Shown: positions 1 to 6,069 of the stretch, piece after piece
Position numbering within the stretch: the first letter of the stretch is position 1
How the letters are laid out: each line of letters opens with the position of its first letter
Assembly: GCA_905209135.1 (NCBI GenBank)
Contig: CAJLRT010000075.1
Span: 1 to 6,069 of the forward strand
Length of the DNA: 6,069 nt
DNA from: an uncultured Eubacteriales bacterium
Lineage (GTDB): Bacteria; Bacillota; Clostridia; Oscillospirales; UMGS1783
Direction of reading: 5' to 3'
Notes under the pieces: generated by a model
Databases searched by the model: none
Told to the model about the DNA's origin: nothing
Seen by the model: only the letters and a program-made list of their open reading frames with translations
Position numbers and translations under genes: made by a program

Positions 1-1296
1 GAAAACGGCACGAGCGACATTTTCATCCTCAGTAAAAACAACGACGAATGCCTGCTTTTTTCCGATAAAAAGGAATACCTGCTCCGGGATGTGCAGATTG
101 TCAACTACAAGGCGATTGAACAGATAGAGAGAACGAACCTGTACCAGGCGACCGGCACGTTTTTCGGCTATTACGGCGAAAGCCGTTATACAGTCGGCGT
201 TCCGATTCTGGAAGACGCGAACGGCATTGTGGACAGCCAGGTGATCGGCTATGTTTTCATTTCCGCGCCTACTTCCTCCATGTCCTCCATGATCGTGGTG
301 ATTACGCGCTTCTTCCTGCTTTCCGTCTGCGGCGGGCTTGCGCTTTCGTTCCTGTTCATCTATATGGGCATTAAGCGCCTGACAAGGCCGCTGCTGGAGA
401 TGCGCGAAGCGCTGAACCAGTTCTCGGCCGGGAACTTTGAAAAACGGGTGCGCGTCAGCGGGGACGACGAAATTTCGGAGCTGTGCGTCTCGTTCAACAC
501 CATGGCGGACGCGCTGGAGCAGATGGAGAGCAGCCGGCGCGGCTTTATGGCCAATATTTCGCACGACCTGAAAACACCCATGACTACGATCTCCGGATTT
601 ATCGACGGCATCCTGGACGGGACTATCCCGCGGGAGCGGGAGACGGTCTACCTGCGCCGTGTCTCCGATGAGATCCGGAGGCTGAGCCGGCTTGTCGATT
701 CCATTCTCGACATTACGCGCCTGGAAGGCGGACAGATAGAGATGAATATGCGGCCGCTCAATATCAATGAGATTGTAAAGCGCGTGCTGCTCACCTTTGA
801 AATGTCCATTGAAGAGAAAGACATCGCGCTGACTTTCACGCTGGACGATAAGATCATCGTTCTGGCGGATGAAGACGCGGTCTACCGGATTCTGACAAAT
901 ATCATCGGCAACTCGGTCAAGTATACGCCGATGCACGGCGCAATGACGATTGAAACCGCGGTGGAATCCGATAAGTTCGCCTCCGTGAAAGTTCGGAATA
1001 CCGGTCCGGGCATAGCGCCGGACGAAATCCCGTTTATCTTCGACCGTTTCTATAAGAGCGACAAGTCCCGCGGTCTGGACCGCGAGGGCATGGGGCTTGG
1101 CCTGTATATCGCAAAAATGCTTGTGAACATGAACCGCGGCGAGATCGGCGTGGAGTCCATTCCGGGCGCGTATACCGAATTCACGTTCACCCTGGAACTG
1201 GTGAAGCGGGAGACCGGCCTGTTCGGCAGGGGCGATAAGGGTGAGGGCGGCTCGAAAAAGAACGATGGAGACAGGCCCGGGAAAATGCTGAAATAG
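1..1296 (+). CDS. Sensor histidine kinase, two-component system (5' end outside window)
   Basis: The reading frame is open from base 1, so the true start is upstream; 431 residues are visible (numbered from base 1). Residues 1-95 look like the end of an extracellular sensor domain, possibly Cache/PAS-like (pattern ending in GYVFISAP). A membrane segment spans about 96-122, followed by a HAMP linker (about 123-175). The HisKA domain carries the phospho-acceptor His188 in FMANISHDLKTPM. The ATP-binding domain shows the N-box (Asn304 in IIGNSVKYT), G1 box NTGPGI (333-338), F-box FDRFYKSDKSRG and G2 box GMGLGLYIA. The usual Asp of the G1 box DxGxG is Asn here, a variant I believe occurs in active kinases. 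The C-terminal tail is charged and Gly-rich (ETGLFGRGDKGEGG). By family, it autophosphorylates on His and passes phosphate to a response regulator, probably encoded just upstream. The htrA gene next door hints at an envelope-stress role, but the ligand is unknown. Confidence 0.95.
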   Translation, partial: ENGTSDIFILSKNNDECLLFSDKKEYLLRDVQIVNYKAIEQIERTNLYQATGTFFGYYGESRYTVGVPILEDANGIVDSQVIGYVFISAPTSSMSSMIVVITRFFLLSVCGGLALSFLFIYMGIKRLTRPLLEMREALNQFSAGNFEKRVRVSGDDEISELCVSFNTMADALEQMESSRRGFMANISHDLKTPMTTISGFIDGILDGTIPRERETVYLRRVSDEIRRLSRLVDSILDITRLEGGQIEMNMRPLNINEIVKRVLLTFEMSIEEKDIALTFTLDDKIIVLADEDAVYRILTNIIGNSVKYTPMHGAMTIETAVESDKFASVKVRNTGPGIAPDEIPFIFDRFYKSDKSRGLDREGMGLGLYIAKMLVNMNRGEIGVESIPGAYTEFTFTLELVKRETGLFGRGDKGEGGSKKNDGDRPGKMLK

Positions 1297-1352
1297 CCGG
1301 GGGATTCCATGATTTGTTTGTCGCTCCGCTTCTGTACGGCGCCTGAGCGGAA

Positions 1353-1363
1353 TATACTGTATA
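1353..1363. promoter_or_regulatory. Small palindrome TATACTGTATA, possible htrA promoter or operator element
   Basis: In the 115-base gap between the kinase and htrA lies a perfect 11-base palindrome, TATAC-T-GTATA. Its left part, TATACT, resembles a -10 box, but no convincing -35 hexamer lies 16-18 bases upstream (TTCTGT at best). A 6-base inverted repeat, TCCGCT/AGCGGA (1325-1330 and 1346-1351), overlaps the same area and has no T-tract, so it is not a terminator. htrA may have its own weak or activator-dependent promoter here, or may simply be read through from the kinase gene. Confidence 0.2.
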
Positions 1364-1411
1364 CGTGCTGGCCTTTTTCTACGGCTATCAATTTGCAATG
1401 GGGGATACAAC

Positions 1412-2650
1412 GTGAACGACACGCCACAATGGCAGGGCCCGTATGGAGAATACGACTATATAGAACAAAAGAAAAAACTCGAACGTCGGCGCCGCGGCGG
1501 CCTGATCGCTGCGATTTCCGTTATAGTTTTCTTGTTTGTAGGCGTGGTGAGCGCGTTTGTGTGGATCAACCGGTACTCCGAACGGCCTGACGCTCCGCCT
1601 TCGTCGTCTCAGCAGTCATCGGGAGCGCAGTCGCAATCCCCGCAGCCGCCGTCCCAATCCTCCCAGGCGTCTTCAACGCCGGAGCGGCTTGACGACGCGC
1701 CTGAAGTGATTATAACGGAGGGGGCCGCCGAACCCTCGCTCACGGTTTCGGAAATTTATAAAAAAGTATCGCCGTCCGTCGTGATGATTCTGGCGGAGGA
1801 CGAAAGCGGCACCGGCCTTGGCACCGGCATCGTTATGAGCGAGGACGGATATATCATCACCAACGCGCACGTCGTCCACAATGCGACGAAAATAACGATT
1901 GTCATGAACGACAATACCGTGTCGTATGAGGCGACGGTGCGCGGCAGGGATAACAACAGCGATATCGCCGTGCTCAAGGTGGATGCAGACGGGCTCGCGC
2001 CCGCTGTGTTCGGCGATTCCGACAAAGTCGAGGTGGGGGACCCTGTCGTTTCGATCGGAAACCCATACAGCGTGCAGTATGCCCAGACGGTGACGGACGG
2101 AATCATTTCGGGAATCCGTCAGGGCGTCTATGTCAACAACCGCAAGCTGGACCTGCTCCAGACAAACGCGCAGCTCAACCCGGGCAATTCCGGCGGGCCG
2201 CTTATCAACGAGTACGGGCAGGTGATCGGCATCAATAACTCCAAAATCATGTCGGACGGCGTAGACACCTACGAGGGCATGGGGTTTGCCATTCCCATGA
2301 CGCAGGCCAAGGTCATCATCGACGAGCTGATCGCCACCGGCAAGGTCGAGGGCAAGCCGATAATCGGCGTGACGGTCACGCAGGTGACGCAGGAGATGGC
2401 GGAGCAGGAAGGCGTCGTACCGGGCGCACGCGTCGTGTCCATCGACACCAGCAGCGACGCGTACAGCCGCGGCATGCGCCTGGGCGACATCATTACGCAG
2501 ATCAACGGGAAATCCTTTGAAGATGTCGACGGTTTTATCGAGGAAAAGAACCGCTTCAAGATCGGCGACCAGATCTCGCTCACATACTGGCGCGAGGGGA
2601 AGACGTATGAAATCCAGGTTCGGCTTATGGAGGACATTTCAAGCTACTGA
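1412..2650 (+). CDS. htrA: HtrA/DegP-type serine protease, membrane-anchored, with PDZ domain
   Basis: This 412-residue protein has the usual Gram-positive HtrA layout. A short cytoplasmic N-terminus ends in a basic cluster (KKKLERRRR, residues 20-28), then one membrane helix (about 31-53). A Ser/Gln/Pro-rich linker (about 60-92) leads to a trypsin-like domain (about 112-305) and one C-terminal PDZ domain (about 315-405). The catalytic triad is visible: His153 in TNAHVVHN, Asp184 in NNSDIAVL and Ser260 in GNSGGPL. The topology puts the protease outside the membrane, where the family degrades or refolds misfolded exported proteins. The start is GTG at 1412, chosen because GGGGGA (1400-1405) sits about 6 bases upstream and the next residues give a sensible cytoplasmic tail. 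It follows a sensor kinase gene and ends before a strong terminator, so it may be the last gene of a stress-response operon. In Bacillus, HtrA genes are controlled by CssRS; a parallel here is inference. Confidence 0.95.
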   Translation: MNDTPQWQGPYGEYDYIEQKKKLERRRRGGLIAAISVIVFLFVGVVSAFVWINRYSERPDAPPSSSQQSSGAQSQSPQPPSQSSQASSTPERLDDAPEVIITEGAAEPSLTVSEIYKKVSPSVVMILAEDESGTGLGTGIVMSEDGYIITNAHVVHNATKITIVMNDNTVSYEATVRGRDNNSDIAVLKVDADGLAPAVFGDSDKVEVGDPVVSIGNPYSVQYAQTVTDGIISGIRQGVYVNNRKLDLLQTNAQLNPGNSGGPLINEYGQVIGINNSKIMSDGVDTYEGMGFAIPMTQAKVIIDELIATGKVEGKPIIGVTVTQVTQEMAEQEGVVPGARVVSIDTSSDAYSRGMRLGDIITQINGKSFEDVDGFIEEKNRFKIGDQISLTYWREGKTYEIQVRLMEDISSY

Positions 2651-2673
2651 CGCGCGTCCATGCACAGGAAATG

Positions 2674-2704
2674 CGGCAGGGAGAAATCCCTGCCGTTTTC
2701 TTTT
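2674..2704 (+). terminator. Intrinsic terminator after htrA
   Basis: A perfect 9-base-pair stem (CGGCAGGGA with TCCCTGCCG) closes on a GAAA tetraloop and is followed directly by TTTTCTTTT. It lies 24 bases after the htrA stop codon and separates the kinase/htrA unit from the blaI promoter, whose -35 box begins 10 bases later. Confidence 0.93.
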
Positions 2705-2713
2705 GCAAACCTA

Positions 2714-2742
2714 TTGACAATTCGTACTACATGGTGTAGAAT
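2714..2742 (+). promoter_or_regulatory. Promoter of the blaI-M56 operon
   Basis: A consensus TTGACA -35 box (2714-2719), a 17-base spacer and TAGAAT -10 box (2737-2742) form a strong sigma-A-type promoter. The predicted transcription start is near 2749. One BlaI-type palindrome fills the spacer and another covers the start region, so repressor binding should block polymerase directly. Confidence 0.88.
2727..2739. promoter_or_regulatory. BlaI-type operator 1 (between -35 and -10)
   Basis: The 13-base perfect palindrome CTACA-TGG-TGTAG contains the TACA/TGTA half-sites typical of BlaI/MecI/CopY-family operators. It lies in the promoter spacer and touches the -10 box. It shares the flanks TA and A with operator 2 (TACTACA...TGTAGA), so the two are near copies 25 bases apart. 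Confidence 0.85.
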
Positions 2743-2751
2743 GCAGTTGTA

Positions 2752-2764
2752 CTACAATGTGTAG
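2752..2764. promoter_or_regulatory. BlaI-type operator 2 (at the transcription start)
   Basis: This second 13-base palindrome, CTACA-ATG-TGTAG, differs from operator 1 only in the three central bases. It covers roughly +4 to +16 of the predicted transcript. Two sites on one short promoter fit a pair of repressor dimers and tight autoregulation. Confidence 0.85.
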
Positions 2765-2770
2765 ACTGGC

Positions 2771-2776
2771 AGGAGG
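2771..2776 (+). promoter_or_regulatory. Ribosome binding site deciding the blaI start
   Basis: AGGAGG lies 7 bases before the ATG at 2784. It rules against the in-frame ATG at 2757, which falls inside operator 2, would be only about 8 bases from the predicted transcript start, and has no upstream Shine-Dalgarno sequence. Confidence 0.85.
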
Positions 2777-2783
2777 TTGCACT

Positions 2784-3149
2784 ATGGCAGATTTACAAAT
2801 GGGAGCCGTCGAATCCCGGTTTGCAGATATTATCTGGGAGCATGAACCGCTTTCTTCGGCCGAGCTGGCGAGGCGGAGCGAGGAAGAATTGAAATGGAAG
2901 AAAACGACATCGTACACCGTTTTGAAAAGGCTGTGCGACAAGGGGATTTTTCAAAATAATAAGGGCACGGTAACGTCCGTTATATCCCGCAGAGAGTTTT
3001 ATTCCATGCAGAGTGAGAAATTTGTGGATGAGACGTTTGACGGGTCTCTTCCGGCGTTTCTGACTGCGTTTACGTCGCGGAAACATTTGACGCCGGAGGA
3101 AGTGGCGCATCTGCGGCGTATGGTAGCGGAATATGAGGAGGAAAGCTGA
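2784..3149 (+). CDS. blaI: BlaI/MecI-family transcriptional repressor
   Basis: This is a 121-residue protein, the usual length for the family. The N-terminal winged helix-turn-helix runs from about residue 5 to 72. It has the typical order PLSSAELARR, recognition helix TTSYTVLKRLCDKGIF (41-56) and a beta-wing ending in TSVISRREF. The C-terminal dimerisation helices follow (about 74-121), including DGSLPAFLTAFTSRKHLTPEEV. By family, dimers bind TACA/TGTA palindromes and are removed after the partner membrane protease is activated. Two such palindromes lie on its own promoter, so it very likely represses itself and the downstream M56 gene. In staphylococcal BlaI, cleavage is reported at an Asn-Phe bond in the dimerisation region; the nearest match here seems to be Ala95-Phe96, an alignment made by eye. 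The gene overlaps the next one by one base. Repressed targets elsewhere in the genome are possible but not visible here. Confidence 0.93.
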   Translation: MADLQMGAVESRFADIIWEHEPLSSAELARRSEEELKWKKTTSYTVLKRLCDKGIFQNNKGTVTSVISRREFYSMQSEKFVDETFDGSLPAFLTAFTSRKHLTPEEVAHLRRMVAEYEEES

Positions 3150-5152
3150 TGGACGCCGTGTTTATTAAGCTTCTGAATATGAGCATAACGGCGAGCTGGC
3201 TTATTCTTGCCGTTGTACTGCTCCGTTTTCTTTTGAAAAAAGCCTCGAAGCGGGTCATGGGAGTGCTGTGGGGGTTTGTTGCCATTCGCCTTATCTTTCC
3301 CTTTTCCCTGGAAAGCGTATTCAGCCTGGTTCCCAGCGCGGAACCCATACCGCAAGACATCGCCATGGCTGAGACCCCGGCAATCCAAAGCGGTTTTCCG
3401 ATCTTCAATCAAATCGTCAATCCAATCCTGTCGGAATCCCTGTCGCCCAGCGCAGGGGACAGCGTCAACCCGATGCAGGTTGTGATTTCCGTCGCTTCTG
3501 TGATCTGGATACTCGGCGTCTTCGCAATGCTTCTTTATGCATTGGTAAGCTATATCCGTATTCACAGAAAAGTTCGGGAGTCCGTGCCGCTGGAAAACAA
3601 TATATGGATATGCGATCACATCTCCACTCCGTTTATTCTGGGCATGATTCGTCCCCGCATCTATCTTCCGTCCTCGATGAACGAGGCGGATATGGCGTTT
3701 GTCGTATCCCATGAAAAGGCGCATCTGAAGCGGAAAGACCATATATGGAAACCGCTTGGCTTTCTGCTGCTTTCCGTCTATTGGTTTAATCCCATTTTAT
3801 GGGCGGCGTATATTCTGTTGTGCCGGGATATCGAACTTGCCTGTGATGAGCAGGTGATCCGCCAGCTCGGCGCGGAAATGAAAAAGCCGTATTCCGACGC
3901 GCTTATAAACTGCAGCGCGCCCAGGAGGATGGTTGCCGCCTGTCCGCTCGCCTTTGGGGAAACGGGCGTAAAAGAGCGGGTGAAAGGCGTGCTGCATTAT
4001 AAGAAGCCTGCGTTTTGGATGATCGTGGCGGCGGCCGCCGCCTGTATTGTAACCGCCGTATGCCTGCTGACAAATCCCATGCCGACCCCTGCGGGGCTGC
4101 CGGACGATCTGGCGGTGTTTTTAGATGGCCAAATTGCCGCGCATCATCAGTCGGCTCATACTGGCAGTAACTTTTCCTGTGTGGATTATGACATACTGAA
4201 AGTGAAAAAATCGGGCACGGAAGTGTCGGTTTATGCCTGGGTACTGTATGAAGAATACAGTTATGACGGCGCATTGAAAATAGAAGCGGGCGCGCATACG
4301 CCGACGGTCATTACCGCAAATAAACAGGACGGTCAATATCATTTGACGGAATACTGGACGCCGCGCGACGGCTCCTATTATGCAGGCGATATTAAGGACA
4401 AATTCCCCATGTATCTGTGGGGGAAAGCGCTGGACAGCCAGAAATATATTGATGAACAAAAGGAGAGGTGCCTGCAGCACGCTATGGAATACTACGGCGT
4501 CGCCGGGGACGGCGCTGCAAATGCGGCAAAGCCCGCCGGTAATCCGTCGGTATATTATTGCTTGTCCGGACAGGACCGGGCGACTCTCACGCTGGAGCCG
4601 CAAAGCAAAGGATTTTCCTTTTCATGCTCGCTGCTCAGCAGTTACATGGCTGTGGGAACCTATGAGGAGGACGGGGAGTTTATTGTGGCTGTGACAGACG
4701 ACGGCAGTCAGAAATACACCTTTCAAAAGAGCGGCCCCAATATGGTTTTTATAGCGGATCAGTCCTCTCCAATGCCGGGGTATGCCTATTCACCCGGCGA
4801 TAAAGCAGAAGTCTGTCTGGCGGACGGCGCAGTTTTCCAGCCGGCAGAAACGGAAGATACGCAGCCCGGCGGGAACCCCTATTTTAATGCCGAAGTGCTT
4901 GAAGTAAGCGAAAAAAGCATTTTGGTAAAACCCGATAAGGATTCCGCTGAAATCCGTTCTGCGGATAAAATATCCGTATCCTTAGACATGATTTCAACCA
5001 TTCCGATTCCAGCTTTCCAGGCGGGCGACAGGGTCAGAATTATTTATAACGGAGAGATATTGGAATCCTATCCCGCCCAGATCAACCAGGTGTTCGTCGT
5101 CTATCTGCTCGGTGACGACGGCAGCGTCCTGTCGCCGACCCCGCTCCGCTAG
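3149..5152 (+). CDS. M56-family (BlaR1-type) membrane metalloprotease with a non-PBP C-terminal sensor region
   Basis: A 667-residue membrane protein. Hydrophobic segments lie at about 12-30, 36-60 and 111-135, a further one at about 203-225 within or beside the protease domain, and a last one at about 288-308. The zinc-protease motif is HEKAH (His188, Glu189, His192). The probable third ligand is Glu229 in RDIELACDE, 37 residues after His192, matching the BlaR1 pattern. After the last membrane helix comes an outward-facing region of about 360 residues. It can be split by eye into 315-450 (mixed, rich in aromatics), 465-563 (beta-rich, GTYEEDGEFIVAVTDDG) and 577-655 (small beta domain like those seen with DUF3221-type proteins, by memory). 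I see no penicillin-binding set of SxxK, SxN and KTG motifs. The ATG overlaps the blaI stop (TGATG), and GAGGAGG at 3135-3141 gives good translation. It probably inactivates BlaI on receiving an unknown envelope signal. Confidence 0.92.
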   Translation: MDAVFIKLLNMSITASWLILAVVLLRFLLKKASKRVMGVLWGFVAIRLIFPFSLESVFSLVPSAEPIPQDIAMAETPAIQSGFPIFNQIVNPILSESLSPSAGDSVNPMQVVISVASVIWILGVFAMLLYALVSYIRIHRKVRESVPLENNIWICDHISTPFILGMIRPRIYLPSSMNEADMAFVVSHEKAHLKRKDHIWKPLGFLLLSVYWFNPILWAAYILLCRDIELACDEQVIRQLGAEMKKPYSDALINCSAPRRMVAACPLAFGETGVKERVKGVLHYKKPAFWMIVAAAAACIVTAVCLLTNPMPTPAGLPDDLAVFLDGQIAAHHQSAHTGSNFSCVDYDILKVKKSGTEVSVYAWVLYEEYSYDGALKIEAGAHTPTVITANKQDGQYHLTEYWTPRDGSYYAGDIKDKFPMYLWGKALDSQKYIDEQKERCLQHAMEYYGVAGDGAANAAKPAGNPSVYYCLSGQDRATLTLEPQSKGFSFSCSLLSSYMAVGTYEEDGEFIVAVTDDGSQKYTFQKSGPNMVFIADQSSPMPGYAYSPGDKAEVCLADGAVFQPAETEDTQPGGNPYFNAEVLEVSEKSILVKPDKDSAEIRSADKISVSLDMISTIPIPAFQAGDRVRIIYNGEILESYPAQINQVFVVYLLGDDGSVLSPTPLR

Positions 5153-5295
5153 GGGCTGATGTCGGCCGTACACGTCGGCACTTGAGCGGCGGCGTGCGCC
5201 GAAATTATGCAGCAGGGCGTCTCTGTCCAAATTTCGGAACTGTATGCTGCGAAAATTCTTCACTACACGGCAAAATAGGGGAATATGAACCGCCT

Positions 5296-5331
5296 GCGGA
5301 CGAAACATGCGTTTCGTCCGCTTTCCTTATT
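5296..5331 (+). terminator. Intrinsic terminator of the blaI-M56 operon
   Basis: A perfect 11-base-pair stem (GCGGACGAAAC with GTTTCGTCCGC) closes on the loop ATGC and is followed by TTTCCTTATT. The T-tract is interrupted but the stem is strong. It is about 145 bases after the M56 stop codon, so the operon transcript would carry a fairly long 3' untranslated tail. Confidence 0.8.
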
Positions 5332-5353
5332 GCGGCATATTCCGCATGCCGCA
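5331..5353. repeat. Second hairpin directly after the terminator
   Basis: TGCGGCAT (5331-5338) and ATGCCGCA (5346-5353) form a perfect 8-base-pair stem with a 7-base loop. It starts where the terminator T-tract ends and has no T-run of its own, so it is not a standard terminator on this strand. It could act as a back-up stop or a processing structure, or be a protein-binding palindrome. Confidence 0.5.
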
Positions 5354-5407
5354 GGGCGGAGTGGGGGATTAAACTATGAATAATAACAGCGGGTTCATAA
5401 AAACATA

Positions 5408-5436
5408 TTGAAATATATCCCGCTTTATAGTAAAAT
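5408..5436 (+). promoter_or_regulatory. Promoter of pyrH
   Basis: TTGAAA (5408-5413), a 17-base spacer and TAAAAT (5431-5436) lie in an AT-rich patch that stands out from the surrounding sequence. Transcription would start near 5443, leaving an untranslated leader of about 37 bases before the pyrH ATG. An inverted repeat AGCGGG (5388-5393) / CCCGCT (5419-5424) brackets the -35 box and could be a regulator site. Confidence 0.8.
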
Positions 5437-5476
5437 TAGGAATAATGAAAACCAGACCGCTTGCGACGGAGGATAG

Positions 5477-6069
<593 letters not shown>

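Noticed and set aside
1325..1351. Inverted repeat TCCGCT/AGCGGA as a terminator after the kinase gene
   Set aside because: The stem is only 6 base pairs with a 15-base loop and no T-tract follows.
1309..1590. 93-codon open frame crossing the start of htrA
   Set aside because: It overlaps htrA in another frame without a good ribosome binding site, and the htrA frame encodes the expected N-terminal anchor.
2757..2783. Upstream in-frame ATG for the blaI repressor
   Set aside because: It lies inside operator 2, about 8 bases from the predicted transcription start and without a Shine-Dalgarno sequence, whereas ATG 2784 has AGGAGG 7 bases upstream.
2999..3742. 247-codon open frame on the minus strand
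   Set aside because: It is antisense to blaI and the M56 gene, whose domains are clear; its product is rich in His, Arg and Asn with no known motif.
5262..5266. CTACA half-site after the M56 gene, possible third operator
   Set aside because: No TGTAG partner follows at the right distance and no promoter elements surround it.
5182..5379. 65-codon open frame between the M56 gene and pyrH
   Set aside because: It starts with TTG without a clear ribosome binding site, runs through the terminator and the second hairpin, and its translation has no recognisable motif.

Overview
The window looks like chromosome of a moderately GC-rich Firmicute, most likely a clostridial (Oscillospirales-like) species. 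This is inferred from strong AGGAGG-type ribosome binding sites, classic TTGACA/TATAAT-like promoters, a BlaI/M56 regulatory pair and an HtrA protease of Gram-positive architecture. No species can be named from the sequence alone. All five genes are on the + strand.

Layout. (1) Bases 1-1296 hold the 3' part of a membrane sensor histidine kinase whose start lies upstream of the window. (2) After a 115-base gap comes a membrane-anchored HtrA/DegP-type serine protease (1412-2650), closed by a textbook intrinsic terminator (2674-2704). The kinase and protease together suggest an envelope-stress sensing and protein quality-control unit. (3) A self-contained cassette follows: a promoter with two BlaI-type operators (2714-2764), a BlaI/MecI-family repressor (2784-3149), and a translationally coupled M56 (BlaR1-type) membrane metalloprotease (3149-5152). 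(4) A 327-base non-coding stretch holds a terminator for that cassette, a second hairpin and a good promoter for the next gene. (5) pyrH, UMP kinase, starts at 5480 and runs off the window end.

How the genes work together. In characterised BlaR1/BlaI and MecR1/MecI systems the membrane protease senses a signal outside the cell and triggers loss of the DNA-bound repressor. Here both operators sit on the cassette's own promoter, so it is probably autoregulated. The most interesting point is that the M56 protein keeps the zinc-protease core (HEKAH plus a distal Glu) but shows no recognisable penicillin-binding sensor domain. In its place is an outward-facing region of about 360 residues that looks like three small modules, and no beta-lactamase gene is next to it. 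The signal is therefore unknown. Sampled lines of the cassette are also clearly lower in GC than the flanking genes, and terminators bound it on both sides, consistent with acquisition as a unit.
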